From Bacteroidota bacterium (GTDB lineage: Bacteria > Bacteroidota > Bacteroidia > Chitinophagales > Chitinophagaceae): a stretch of 32,422 nt of DNA. The notes beneath the pieces are model-generated. The model saw only the letters and a program-made list of their open reading frames with translations, did no database searches and was not told the origin of the DNA. Location: the NCBI GenBank assembly GCA_023415275.1, contig JAEZLJ010000019.1, forward strand, positions 1-32,422, given 5' to 3'. This document shows, piece after piece, positions 1-9,275 of this stretch; the first letter of the stretch is position 1, and each line of letters starts with the position of its first letter. The position numbers and the translations under genes are program-made.

Positions 1-229
1 CATACTTTAAGTCTGAATATGTAAAGTGAATTCAGTACGAGACAGGCGGGATTAGGAATTAGACACACCCTTCATATCTAGTTTTGTCCTAGATGGAAAC
101 AGGTTTGGCCAGCCAGACTTTTCCTGCCGGGACAAGAAAATGCCATTGAAATTGTAGATATTGCTATTGAGAGGGAATCACCTTATGCGTAAAATGCCAA
201 AATAAATCCCTTCTATTTATACTAAAATC

Positions 230-260
230 TTTGAATTTCAGTTTATAACAGTTTAGTTTG
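230..260 (+). promoter_or_regulatory. Predicted promoter of the porW-like gene
   Basis: TTTG at 230-233 and TTAGTTTG at 253-260 are separated by 19 nt. This matches the Bacteroidota sigma-ABfr pattern (TTTG, 19-21 nt, TAnnTTTG) with one mismatch in the -7 box. Transcription would begin around 265-268, so the mRNA would be almost leaderless before the ATG at 270. The in-frame TTG at 258 lies inside the -7 box and so is unlikely to be the start. Confidence 0.5.
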
Positions 261-269
261 CGACCGAAA

Positions 270-3254
270 ATGAGTATTACCCGTCCACTATTTATAGGCC
301 TTATCGGATTGCTTGGAAGTGCTGCTTTTGGAACATTGTCGGCGCAAATGGGCTTTAACCTGGAGGTTAAAAAGCCAAAGCCTTATGAAGAGCGGGTTTT
401 AAAGGCTGAAAAGACACCAACCGATAAAAAGATCAAGCCTACCAAGCGGTTTTTTCAAAACCTTACTACTCATTACAATTATTATTTCAATGCCAATAAT
501 AAATTGAATGAGGTCATAGAGAGGGCTAAGGCTGGCCACAAGGATGACTATTCTCAATTATTACCTTTTTACAATTATAGCCTGGATGCCACTGCAGCCG
601 ATCAACAAGAACTGGATTCGGTGATCTACAAGGCCCAAACCGGGCTGGTGATGCATGACCTGCGGAGCGATTGGGCAGACAACATGTACCTTCTTTGGGG
701 GGCCTCTTACTATTTTGAGAAAAAATTTGATTCTGCCTCCCTGATGTTCCAGTTCATCAACTATGCTTTTGCCGACAAGGAAAAGGATGGGTATTATAAA
801 TACATTGGCAGCCGTATGGATGGCAATAATGCCTTAAGCATATCCACCAAAGAAGATAATAGCCTGGTCAAAAAAGTATTTTCTACCTCTCCCAGCCGCA
901 ATGATGCCCTGCTATGGCAGGTAAGAACCATGATAGCTGGCGATAACCTTGACGAAGCTGGAACGCTGATAGCTACGCTTAAGAATGATCCGGGATTTCC
1001 TGAGAGACTACATGATGAACTGGAAGAGGTTCAGGCATTTTGGTTTTATAAACATGGGATTTGGGATAGTTCGGCTATCCATCTTTTAAATGCCCTGGAT
1101 GTAGCCCAAAATAAACAGGAGAAAGCCAGGTGGGAATACCTGGCTGCACAGTTATTTGAAAAGAAGGGAAATACTGAAGAAGCCCGTAACTGGTACAGCA
1201 AATCTATAGGGCACGGCACTGATCCCATACTGGATGTGTATGCCCGGTTAAACCTTGTGCGATTGAATAAGGAAGGGGGCGAAAATTACATTGACCAGAA
1301 TATTGCGGAACTGTTGAAGATGGCCAAAAGAGACCGGTTTGCAGATTACAGGGATATCATCTATTATATGGCAGCCCAGATGGAAATTGACAGGGGTAAT
1401 TTTGCAGCCGCTCAGGAATTACTTTTAAAAGCATCTAAATACAATAACGGCAACCTCGCTTCCCGCAGCAATGCCTTCCTAATGATTGCAGACCTGGCGT
1501 ATAACCAGAAAAACTACCTGACGGCAGCCTCTTTCTATGATAGCATACTGGTTAACGAGTTGAAAGAGGAAGAAGTGAAAAGAGTGGAGTCACGCAAGCC
1601 TTCATTGGCCAAACTGGTAAAAGACCTTGGCGTAGTGAACAGGCAGGATAGCCTTCAACGAATAGCCCAGATGCCGGAGAATGAGCGCAAGGACCTTATA
1701 ACAAAACTGGCTAAGAAATTAAGAAAGCAACAGGGACTTTCAGAAGAAAGTTCTGGAGCCTATGCCAGCGGAAACCTTCCGGTTCTTTCTCCCAATGCCC
1801 CCCCCGTTGACCTTTTCAACACGGACAGTAAGGGTGAATGGTATTTCTACAATAACGGCTTACGCACAGGTGGTGCAGCCCAGTTCAAGCAAATATGGGG
1901 TAACAGGCCTAATGCGGATAACTGGAGAAGATTTTCACAGGTATCTAATCAATTGCTGGCAAAAGTACCTGCCGGTGCCACACCTACCAACCCACAGGAC
2001 CAACCCTCTGCTCCTGTTGACAATACTCCCAGCTACGAAACCTTACTGAAAAACGTACCTTTAACCCCCGAAGCTTTACAGTTTTCAAATGACTCCATTA
2101 AAAATTCACTATTCAACCTGGGGACAGTTTACCTAAATGAGATAGAGGATTACGCTTCAGCAATTGAAGCATTTGAACGTCTTCGCAGCCTTGATGCTTC
2201 ATACCCACGTATGGATGAAGTATTGTTCGGCCTTTATTATGCTTATGCAAAAACCGGCAATGCAGCAAAAGCAGCTGAAATGAAGAACATGCTTTCTTCA
2301 AAATTTGCAGGTTCAAGATTTACATCCATGGTAAACCTGGGGAAGGACCCAAATGTAAAATCTACAGTTTCTCCGCAGTCCACAAAAGACTACGAAGCCG
2401 TTTATGATCTTTTCCTTGAGGGTAGATTTGAAGAAGCTGAAGCTGCCAAAAAAAGAGCCGACAGCATGTACCAAACCAATTACTGGCAACCGCAGTTGTT
2501 ATATATTGAAGCAGTATATCATATACGTCAACGTGATGACAGCACAGCCAAAACCATTTTAAATACGCTGATTGCTCAAAACCCCAATACCCCACTTGGT
2601 GCCAAGGCTAAGAATCTATTGGATGTGGTAAGCCGCCGCCGGCAAATAGAGGATGAATTAAACCGATTGGATATACAACGACCAGTAGAGGACACAGCTA
2701 AAGTTGTTTTCCAGCCCGTTATCAAACCTGAAGAGCCAAAATATCAAATGGCCCAACGCGACACAGTACTGGCAAAAAAGCAAGATCAGCCACTGGTAAA
2801 AGCAATACCGCAAAAACCTGTAGATACCCTGGCGCAAAAGCCTATAGTGGTGTCTAAAAAGGTAAATACAGTGTACCAGTTCGAACCATCATTCACACAC
2901 TTTGCAGTGATCATCCTTGAAAAAGTGGATGGTATTTTCAGTGGAGAGGCCAAAAATGCATTTGCCAGGTATAATAAAGAAAATTACTACAACCAGGACC
3001 TGCCCGTTAGTGTAGTGGACCTGGACTCTGTACATAAGCTGCTGCTGGTAGGAAATTTTGACAATGCACAAAAAGCTATTGATTATGTACTTAAGGCCAA
3101 AAAGCTGGCGCCTAATGAAATTGTCCCCTGGCTGAAACCGGAAAAATACTCATTCAGCATCATTAGCTCCAACAACCTGGAAGTGCTGCAAAATCTGAAG
3201 GACCTGAACCAATACAGGAAATTTTTGGAGCAAAACTTGCCCGGGAAACTATAG
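270..3254 (+). CDS. porW: PorW/SprE-like TPR protein of the type IX secretion system
   Basis: The product (994 aa) is a long helical-repeat protein. In known PorW/SprE proteins this family is a periplasmic, outer-membrane-associated T9SS component linking the PorK/PorN ring to the translocon and needed for secretion and gliding. The N-terminus is a Sec signal ending LSA-Q near residue 25. The following block with NLTTHYNYYFNANNKLNEVI is characteristic of the family, TPR-like repeats fill the middle, and a conserved C-terminal domain begins near VYQFEPSFTHFAVII. Known PorW and SprE are lipoproteins, but no cysteine is visible in this signal region, so it may be soluble. ATG 270 was chosen over an upstream in-frame TTG at 258 because the TTG sits in the predicted -7 box. 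The next gene is a peptidoglycan synthase on the same strand. Family assignment is by recognition of sequence, not a search. Confidence 0.83.
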   Translation: MSITRPLFIGLIGLLGSAAFGTLSAQMGFNLEVKKPKPYEERVLKAEKTPTDKKIKPTKRFFQNLTTHYNYYFNANNKLNEVIERAKAGHKDDYSQLLPFYNYSLDATAADQQELDSVIYKAQTGLVMHDLRSDWADNMYLLWGASYYFEKKFDSASLMFQFINYAFADKEKDGYYKYIGSRMDGNNALSISTKEDNSLVKKVFSTSPSRNDALLWQVRTMIAGDNLDEAGTLIATLKNDPGFPERLHDELEEVQAFWFYKHGIWDSSAIHLLNALDVAQNKQEKARWEYLAAQLFEKKGNTEEARNWYSKSIGHGTDPILDVYARLNLVRLNKEGGENYIDQNIAELLKMAKRDRFADYRDIIYYMAAQMEIDRGNFAAAQELLLKASKYNNGNLASRSNAFLMIADLAYNQKNYLTAASFYDSILVNELKEEEVKRVESRKPSLAKLVKDLGVVNRQDSLQRIAQMPENERKDLITKLAKKLRKQQGLSEESSGAYASGNLPVLSPNAPPVDLFNTDSKGEWYFYNNGLRTGGAAQFKQIWGNRPNADNWRRFSQVSNQLLAKVPAGATPTNPQDQPSAPVDNTPSYETLLKNVPLTPEALQFSNDSIKNSLFNLGTVYLNEIEDYASAIEAFERLRSLDASYPRMDEVLFGLYYAYAKTGNAAKAAEMKNMLSSKFAGSRFTSMVNLGKDPNVKSTVSPQSTKDYEAVYDLFLEGRFEEAEAAKKRADSMYQTNYWQPQLLYIEAVYHIRQRDDSTAKTILNTLIAQNPNTPLGAKAKNLLDVVSRRRQIEDELNRLDIQRPVEDTAKVVFQPVIKPEEPKYQMAQRDTVLAKKQDQPLVKAIPQKPVDTLAQKPIVVSKKVNTVYQFEPSFTHFAVIILEKVDGIFSGEAKNAFARYNKENYYNQDLPVSVVDLDSVHKLLLVGNFDNAQKAIDYVLKAKKLAPNEIVPWLKPEKYSFSIISSNNLEVLQNLKDLNQYRKFLEQNLPGKL

Positions 3255-3334
3255 CCGGGACGAGGAAATGCAGGTTGGCTTAGGTAAACCTACTATTGCA
3301 AAAACACGATTGATAAACAGCTAATGTTGTGAAT

Positions 3335-3374
3335 AATAGGGTCAAATTTTAACCTTGTATTACACCCTATTTTA
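3335..3374 (+). terminator. Weak stem-loop after porW
   Basis: AATAGGGT (3335-3342) and ACCCTATT (3364-3371) form an 8-bp stem with a long 21-nt loop, followed by a short T-rich run. It lies in the 265-nt gap between porW and the PBP gene. The A/T-rich stem and long loop make it a weak terminator candidate. The rest of the gap shows no ORF or RNA gene that I can support. Confidence 0.25.
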
Positions 3375-3519
3375 TAGCTTTGAAGGTTTATAGATAGGAT
3401 CAGGAAAGGTTTAATAGAAATAAGCGTTTTCTTCCCTTATCTTGGCGAAACCTTGGACAAGCAACCAGGAAAAGAGGTCATTCTTTGATCCTGTAAATTG
3501 AGTCCCTTAAATATATCTC

Positions 3520-5958
3520 ATGAAAAAAAGCGTAAGAATCTTTTGGACCATCTTTCTTTCCTGCTTTGGCGTTTTTATTCTCTTTATTTTTCTCTGCATG
3601 GTGGGCGTGTTTGGAAAGCTTCCTTCCTTAAAGGAACTGGAGAATCCCAGCATATTGCAATCTTCCGAAGTATTTGCCTCGGATGGCACCTTGATGGGAA
3701 AATATTACAGGGAAAGAGGTAACCGGAGCAATTCCGATTACCGGGATATATCCAAGCACGTGATCAATGCGCTGGTGGCCACAGAAGATGAGCGGTTTTA
3801 TAATCATTCGGGTATAGACGTAAAGTCTACGTTGAGGGCTGTTTTTCTTTTAGGCAAAGAAGGTGGAGGATCGACCATTACCCAACAGTTAGCAAAAGCC
3901 TTGCTGGCACAAGGCAGCAAGAACAGGGCCTGGAGGGTCATTGAAAAGTTTAAGGAATATATAGTTGCCATCAGGCTGGAGCGCAATTTTACTAAAGAGG
4001 AAATACTGGCTCTGTATTTAAACGCTGTGCCTTACGGAGATAATATTTATGGGATCAGGTATGCAGCAAGGACCTTCTTTCAAAAAGAACCCGACCGGCT
4101 GAACCCTGTAGAAGCAGCTGTGCTGGTAGGGATGCTAAAAGGCAATTACCTGTATAATCCCCGTGTGCACATGAAGGCTGCCTTTGACCGTAAGAATGTG
4201 GTCATAGGCCAGATGGAAAAGAATGGATATATAACAGCCGCAGAAGCTGCACGGTACAAAGCCATGCCTATTCCACTGAACTATAAGAAGCTGGATGAAA
4301 ACACAGGTTATGCGCCGTACTTCAGGGAAGTTCTGAAGGACGAGCTTGAAAATGTCTTGGAAGGGTTGACAAATGCCAATGGTGATCCTTATAATGTTTA
4401 TGATGATGGATTAAAGATCTATACGACTATCAATCCTAAAATGCAGCAGTATGCTGAAGAAGCAGTGGCGCAGCAAATGCCTGTACTGCAAAAAGCATTG
4501 AACAATCAACGGAATATTAAGTCAGGAAATGTATGGAAGGGTCACCAGGATGTGCTGGACCGTGCCATGAGGAACAGTGATAGATGGAGAAATCTGAAAG
4601 ATGATGGCCTTACAGATGCTGAGATCAAAAAGACCTTTTCGGTGAAAACAGAGATGAAGGTCTTTGCCTGGAACAGCAAGCGGGAAACAGATACGGTAAT
4701 GACGCCAATGGACTCCATTAAATACCACAGGCAAATGATGCAGGCTGCCTTTATGGTAAATGATCCTGTAACCGGTGAGGTGCGTGCCTGGGTAGGTGGC
4801 ATTGATTTCAAGACTTATAAGTTTGACCATGCTAACATAAAGACCAAAAGGCAGGTAGGATCTGCTATCAAGCCTCTGCTTTATTGCCAGGCCATGGAAG
4901 AAAGAGGCTTTACACCTGAAACAATGGTGGAAGACGTGCAGCAGTCATTTGGAAAAGACCAACTGGTGCCAGCCACAGGCAAGACCTGTACCGGCCGCAC
5001 CATGACCATGGCTTCGGCACTGGCCTGGTCGCGCAACTGCGCTACAGCTTATATTATGAAACAGGTAGGCCCGGCACAATTTGCCAACTTTATTGAACGC
5101 CTGAATATTCCAACTAAAATAGAACCCTACCCTTCCATTGCTCTTGGGTCCTGCGATCTTTCTTTATATGAAATGATGTGGGGCTATTCCATTTTTCCAG
5201 GCCATGGTTTTTCTACCCGCCCCAGCTTCATCTCACGCATTGAAGACAGAAATGGCAATGTAATCAAGCGTTTTGATGCAGGACTGAACCGCAAAGAAGC
5301 AGTAAGTGAGGTAACCGCCTATAATATGTGCAAAATGATGGAAGGACCGGTAACCAAAGGAACAGCAGCAGGATTGATGCAGGCCCTTGGCGCCCGGGAA
5401 ATGGGAGGTAAAACAGGTACCACTAATGGCAATGCCGATTTCTGGTTCATGGGTTATTCTCCCCAGCTGTTAGCAGGGGTTTGGGTGGGTAGTGATGACC
5501 GTTTCATCAGCATTGAAAGTGCAGCCTTTTATGGAGGTACTGCAGCCCGTCCAATCTGGCAATCCTTCTTTAAGAAAGTCTATAACGATAAGTCATTGGC
5601 TATCGACAGGAATGCAGAATTTGTGAAGCCGGCAGACCTTCAGAACGAGATTAACAATGCCGACATGATGAGGATCATTGATGAAACAGTGCCATCAGAT
5701 GACAATACTGGCACCAACGCAGATGAATATACGCTGGATACCTCACATAATATTCCGGCTGAATCTACCGCCCCTATTGATGAGAATGCCCCAGCGCCTA
5801 AAAATACTAATCCTAAAAAAGATACGGCGAAGAAGAACCCAAAGATTGGCGAGATGAACCAGACAGACCAGAAGCAGGAAAAGAAGGGAGGTTTTTTCAA
5901 GCGACTGTTTGGTGGTAAGGATAAAAATAAAGATGAGAATAAGCCCAATGATTATTAA
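3520..5958 (+). CDS. Class A penicillin-binding protein (PBP1a type)
   Basis: Bifunctional peptidoglycan synthase of 812 aa, anchored in the inner membrane and acting in the periplasm. One membrane segment lies at about residues 8-31. The GT51 glycosyltransferase domain follows, with EDERFYNH (catalytic Glu89), GGSTITQQLAK at about 116-126 and a RKNVVIGQM-type motif near 224-232. The transpeptidase domain carries all three penicillin-binding motifs: S448-A-I-K451, S504-R-N506 and K631-T-G633. The C-terminal 120 residues are a low-complexity tail rich in Lys, Asp, Asn and Pro, likely disordered. The ATG at 3520 gives a typical cytoplasmic MKK start. It follows porW by 265 nt on the same strand and ends before a strong terminator. 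Whether it corresponds to PBP1A or PBP1C by orthology cannot be settled here, but the motif set supports an active bifunctional enzyme. Confidence 0.95.
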   Translation: MKKSVRIFWTIFLSCFGVFILFIFLCMVGVFGKLPSLKELENPSILQSSEVFASDGTLMGKYYRERGNRSNSDYRDISKHVINALVATEDERFYNHSGIDVKSTLRAVFLLGKEGGGSTITQQLAKALLAQGSKNRAWRVIEKFKEYIVAIRLERNFTKEEILALYLNAVPYGDNIYGIRYAARTFFQKEPDRLNPVEAAVLVGMLKGNYLYNPRVHMKAAFDRKNVVIGQMEKNGYITAAEAARYKAMPIPLNYKKLDENTGYAPYFREVLKDELENVLEGLTNANGDPYNVYDDGLKIYTTINPKMQQYAEEAVAQQMPVLQKALNNQRNIKSGNVWKGHQDVLDRAMRNSDRWRNLKDDGLTDAEIKKTFSVKTEMKVFAWNSKRETDTVMTPMDSIKYHRQMMQAAFMVNDPVTGEVRAWVGGIDFKTYKFDHANIKTKRQVGSAIKPLLYCQAMEERGFTPETMVEDVQQSFGKDQLVPATGKTCTGRTMTMASALAWSRNCATAYIMKQVGPAQFANFIERLNIPTKIEPYPSIALGSCDLSLYEMMWGYSIFPGHGFSTRPSFISRIEDRNGNVIKRFDAGLNRKEAVSEVTAYNMCKMMEGPVTKGTAAGLMQALGAREMGGKTGTTNGNADFWFMGYSPQLLAGVWVGSDDRFISIESAAFYGGTAARPIWQSFFKKVYNDKSLAIDRNAEFVKPADLQNEINNADMMRIIDETVPSDDNTGTNADEYTLDTSHNIPAESTAPIDENAPAPKNTNPKKDTAKKNPKIGEMNQTDQKQEKKGGFFKRLFGGKDKNKDENKPNDY

Positions 5959-5974
5959 TAACTGATCTCAAAAT

Positions 5975-6001
5975 AAAAGCCTCCTTTACAGAGGCTTTTT
6001 T
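5975..6001. terminator. Bidirectional rho-independent terminator
   Basis: AAAAGCCTC (5975-5983), a 7-nt loop, and GAGGCTTTTTT (5991-6001) form a GC-containing stem flanked by A and T tracts. It lies between the convergent PBP and zinc alcohol dehydrogenase genes and should work in both directions. Confidence 0.85.
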
Positions 6002-6037
6002 ATATATCGATCGCTCAAAGGTTCACAGTAATACCCC

Positions 6038-7195
6038 CTAGGGCTTTAGCACCACCTTTACACAATCATCTTGCTTGTTCTTGAACATATCATAACCTTT
6101 GGAAGCCTCAGACAAGGGAATTTTATGAGTGATGATATCATCAAGGACCACTTTACCGTCCCGGACAATCTCAAACAAATGGTCAATATACTTTTGTACA
6201 GGTGCCTGTCCAAACTTCATGATCAGTCCTTTATCAAAGATCCGGTGGATGGGGAAATTATCGTATGGGCTTCCGTACACCCCTACTACTGATACGATTC
6301 CTCCCCTACGCACCGCCTGCGTGCACCAGTCAATCACTTTCATAGTACCCTTCTCGGCATTCCAAACTGCTTTGACCTTTTCCATAAAGGATCGTTCCGC
6401 TTCGGTGCCTACCGCATCTATAGCTACATCAGGGCCTCTGCCATTGGTCATCTCCCTAAGCTTTTCCATCAAGTGTTCATCATGGGCATTGATGGTTTCC
6501 ACTTTATTAACATCCTTGGCTTTATTCAACCTGTAGTCTAAAGGATCAACGGCAATCACCCGCTTTGCACCTCGCAGCCAGGCAGATTTTTGAGCCATAA
6601 GCCCAACAGGGCCGCTTCCAAAGATGACGACTGTTTCGCCACCCTTTACCTCACCCCAGTCAACAGCCGTCCAGCCAGTTGGAAAGATATCTGTCAGGAA
6701 AAGGACCTGGTCATCACTTAGGCCATCAGGAATGATTTTAGGCCCATAATTAGCCTTTGGCACCCGTACATATTCAGCCTGTCCTCCATTGTAACCTCCA
6801 TACAGGTCGGTATATCCAAACAGACCGCCTCCCTTACCTTTCATCATATCACCTTCCGGCCCATAATGTTCAGGATTGGTTTGTTCACAATGACCTGGAA
6901 GATCGTGGGCGCAGAAAAAACATTGACCACAAGCTATTGGGAATGGTACTACTACTCTGTCACCTTTTTTTACCTTTTTCACCGCTCCACCAACCTCTTC
7001 TACAATTCCCATGAATTCATGACCTAATACCTGGTCGCGCAATTGAGGGAAAAATCCATCGTAAATATGAAGGTCAGAACCACAGATAGCCGTTGACGTT
7101 ACCTTAAGAATGATGTCATCCGGTGCTTCGATCTTTGGATCTGGAACATTATCTACACTTATATCTCCAATCTTGTGAAACACAGCTGCTTTCAT
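6038..7195 (-). CDS. Zinc-dependent alcohol dehydrogenase (MDR family, formaldehyde-dehydrogenase-like)
   Basis: A 385-aa medium-chain dehydrogenase/reductase, probably cytosolic and NAD-dependent. The catalytic zinc site is seen in C38-GSD and H59-E60. Four structural-zinc cysteines are at 89, 92, 95 and 103. The Rossmann motif GSGPVG is at 193-198 and an acidic residue, D217, lies at the end of the next strand, which favours NAD over NADP. The insertion rich in glycine after residue 110 (KGGGLFGYTDLYGGYNGGQ) and the overall length resemble the glutathione-independent formaldehyde dehydrogenase/threonine-dehydrogenase-like branch. The substrate cannot be told from sequence. It faces a convergent PBP gene across a terminator and is divergent from the acidic-protein gene. 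The start ATG is preceded directly by AATAGCGT on the minus strand. Confidence 0.9.
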   Translation of the reverse strand: MKAAVFHKIGDISVDNVPDPKIEAPDDIILKVTSTAICGSDLHIYDGFFPQLRDQVLGHEFMGIVEEVGGAVKKVKKGDRVVVPFPIACGQCFFCAHDLPGHCEQTNPEHYGPEGDMMKGKGGGLFGYTDLYGGYNGGQAEYVRVPKANYGPKIIPDGLSDDQVLFLTDIFPTGWTAVDWGEVKGGETVVIFGSGPVGLMAQKSAWLRGAKRVIAVDPLDYRLNKAKDVNKVETINAHDEHLMEKLREMTNGRGPDVAIDAVGTEAERSFMEKVKAVWNAEKGTMKVIDWCTQAVRRGGIVSVVGVYGSPYDNFPIHRIFDKGLIMKFGQAPVQKYIDHLFEIVRDGKVVLDDIITHKIPLSEASKGYDMFKNKQDDCVKVVLKP

Positions 7196-7324
7196 ACGCT
7201 ATTCTTTTAAGTGACAAGAAAATTCATGCTGGGGAACGCTGTAAAAATCAGGCCACCTAAAGGTTATTTTCAATATGAATGGCAGAGTCGGCACAACATT
7301 TTCAGTAGTAAGGAAAACGCTATT

Positions 7325-7900
7325 ATGAATAACAGGAAAGACAATAACAGCAGCAGGATACCTGAAAATGATCCATCAAAAGCTATGGACAGCAAAAAGG
7401 AAGTAGAGCGCTCCAATGATGAAAAGATAGACCAGGACTTTCCAGGGTATCCTCATTATCCCGCCAAAGAAGATATTATGGATCAGCGAACAGATACGCA
7501 TCGCGTTGATATGGATGTGGAAAATCTTCCCGCTAACCGTAATACAACCGGCGTCAGTCAAAGATTCTCAAACAGTTCTGACAGGGAAAGGGCTGAAAAT
7601 GCTATGCAACCACAGCCAGGCTCCGGTAATGATGACCTGGATATAAAAATGGGTACTGAAGCAGATGTATCTGATGATGACCTTGCGGTGCTGAATTCCA
7701 CAGATGCAGAAATTGGAACACCTCAGAATGTTTCCAATGAGGACCTGGCCGACCTGGATGTGCCTGGTAGTGACCTTGATGATGAAAATGAAAGTATTGG
7801 AGAGGAAGATGAAGAAAATAATTATTACAGTTTGGGAGGAGACAGACATGAAGCCCAGGAAGAAGACCCTTATTCAGGTCCAAACAGGGATAATGATTAA
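7325..7900 (+). CDS. Acidic, probably disordered protein of a Bacteroidota-type family
   Basis: The product (191 aa from ATG 7325) is very hydrophilic and rich in Asp, Glu, Asn and Ser, with no signal peptide, membrane segment or recognisable enzyme motif. It contains GYPHYPAKEDI at about residues 41-51, a related pair DVSDDDLAVL (114-123) and NVSNEDLADL (135-144), and a C-terminal block from about 145 to 176 with VPGSDLDDEN, GEEDEENNYY and SLGGDRHE. I recognise this arrangement from uncharacterised proteins in Sphingobacteria/Chitinophaga-type genomes, but no function is known to me. An in-frame GTG at 7211 would add 38 residues; I prefer the ATG because the added part is basic and unlike the rest and the body begins at MNNRKD. 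It follows a divergent alcohol dehydrogenase by 129 nt. Confidence 0.7.
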   Translation: MNNRKDNNSSRIPENDPSKAMDSKKEVERSNDEKIDQDFPGYPHYPAKEDIMDQRTDTHRVDMDVENLPANRNTTGVSQRFSNSSDRERAENAMQPQPGSGNDDLDIKMGTEADVSDDDLAVLNSTDAEIGTPQNVSNEDLADLDVPGSDLDDENESIGEEDEENNYYSLGGDRHEAQEEDPYSGPNRDND

Positions 7901-7990
7901 TTGCAACTGACTGGCAGAGCAAACTATTAATTAAGAAATGTCAAGCCTGGAGAAGGCATTGATGGGATTACCATATATGTACTGTTCTTT

Positions 7991-8398
7991 ATGAATTACT
8001 TTAAATATTTACTATGCTTCTTTTGCTTGGTTGGCATTTGTTGCAGTCCCCTGCGAAAGATCAATATAAAGAACCGCTCAGGTAGTGATATTGACATTAC
8101 ATGGAAGTTAAAAGACCTGGATAGTTTATACTTAAGTCCATTTTTTATGAGTAATTCAAGGACGGTTGCTTTTCATTTGAAAAGCGATGCGCCTCATAAT
8201 AATATAAAGATGTCCTTTGGCATGGGTTCATGGCCAAAGGACACCTTATCTGCTATTACGGAAAGACTGGAATCCCTGGAGATCAAATCGAAAGGAGGTA
8301 CCATCTTCCTGGATTCTTCTGATAAAATATTTGCTTTCCTGTATCACAGGAGAAAAGGTATTGGACACCGCAAGATTGAAATAAAGATCACCAAATAA
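7991..8398 (+). CDS. Small exported protein or lipoprotein, unknown function
   Basis: A 135-aa protein I do not recognise. The N-terminus (KYLLCFFCLVGICCSP) is a hydrophobic export signal with Cys17 and Cys18 near its end. The residues before them fit a lipobox poorly (Ile at -1), so lipidation is possible but not assured. The mature part is basic and beta-strand rich, with NIKNRSGSDIDITWKL near the start and a Lys/Arg-rich C-terminus. The ATG at 7991 is the only sensible start. It lies 90 nt after the acidic-protein gene and 127 nt before the DUF72 gene; neither gap shows a clear promoter or terminator. Base composition is like its neighbours. Confidence 0.6.
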   Translation: MNYFKYLLCFFCLVGICCSPLRKINIKNRSGSDIDITWKLKDLDSLYLSPFFMSNSRTVAFHLKSDAPHNNIKMSFGMGSWPKDTLSAITERLESLEIKSKGGTIFLDSSDKIFAFLYHRRKGIGHRKIEIKITK

Positions 8399-8525
8399 AA
8401 AATGAAGCGTTACTAGCGAGTTCTGCTCCACCATTCTTTCCGGCCCGGTGATATCAACTGTTAAGAGCTGCTGGAATTTGAAATGAACGGTACATTAATT
8501 TCCAAATAATTATAGGGCATGAAGA

Positions 8526-9266
8526 ATGGGAAATATTAAATGGCACATAGGATGTTCGGGGTTTCACTATAAAGAATGGAAGGAAGCATTTTATCCGCCT
8601 AAGCTTGCGCAAAGCAAATGGTTTCATTATTACACCCAGCACTTCAATACCCTGGAACTCAATGTAACTTTTTACCGTTTCCCTACACTTAAATCGCTAC
8701 AGGTATGGAATGACAAATCGCCTGAAGGCTTTAGTTTTTCTTCGAAGGTTCCCCGGTCCATTACCCACTTCAAAAAGTTTGTAGATACAGAAAGAATGAT
8801 GGATGATTTTTATTGCCTGCTAAAAGAGGGATTGGGAAACAAATTAAGTTGTGTGTTGACACAGCTACCTCCTCAATTCAAGTATTCTGAAGATGGACTG
8901 GAACGTATACTTCAACAGCTCAATCCAGGCTTTAATAATGTAATTGAATTCAGGCATGAAAGCTGGTGGCGCCAGGATGTGATGGATCTATTAAGCCAAC
9001 ATAGGGTGAGCTTCTGTGGTGTGAGCTTCCCTAAGATCATTTACGATGATGCCATTATCAATGTACCACTGGCCTATTATCGATTTCATGGTGTGCCAAA
9101 GCTTTTCTATTCCGAGTATGATATTTCTTTTGTTGAAAAGATCTATCAGCAGGTTACCAGCCATCCAAAAGTGACAGAGGCATTTATCTATTTCAACAAT
9201 ACAGCCTCCCTGGCCGCCCTGCATAATGCAACACAATTTAAAAAGCTGGCAGGGGAAACAGTTTAA
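8526..9266 (+). CDS. DUF72 family protein (YecE-like)
   Basis: A 246-aa protein of the DUF72/YecE family, a TIM-barrel-like fold with no firmly assigned reaction. Family marks are the opening WHIGCSGFHYKEWK, the YYTQHFNTLELNVTFYRFP block, FSSKVPRSITH, QLPPQF, a VIEFRHESW segment and the late YYRFHG and FIYFNNTASLAALHNA segments. It is cytosolic by lack of any signal. The length is close to the family norm, so it is complete. It ends 9 nt before the DinB-like gene and is likely co-transcribed with it. Confidence 0.9.
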   Translation: MGNIKWHIGCSGFHYKEWKEAFYPPKLAQSKWFHYYTQHFNTLELNVTFYRFPTLKSLQVWNDKSPEGFSFSSKVPRSITHFKKFVDTERMMDDFYCLLKEGLGNKLSCVLTQLPPQFKYSEDGLERILQQLNPGFNNVIEFRHESWWRQDVMDLLSQHRVSFCGVSFPKIIYDDAIINVPLAYYRFHGVPKLFYSEYDISFVEKIYQQVTSHPKVTEAFIYFNNTASLAALHNATQFKKLAGETV

Positions 9267-9275
9267 ATTTATGCT

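Noticed and set aside
76..94. Inverted repeat ATCTAG-N7-CTAGAT upstream of porW
   Set aside because: Only 6 bp, A/T rich, far from the promoter, and no T tract.
258..269. TTG start for the porW-like gene
   Set aside because: It lies in the predicted -7 box and an ATG with a good signal peptide follows 12 nt later.
4522..4830. Minus-strand frames inside the PBP gene
   Set aside because: They oppose a gene with complete catalytic motifs and show no protein features.
7211..7324. N-terminal extension of the acidic protein from GTG 7211
   Set aside because: The 38 added residues are basic and unlike the acidic body; ATG 7325 gives a simpler start.
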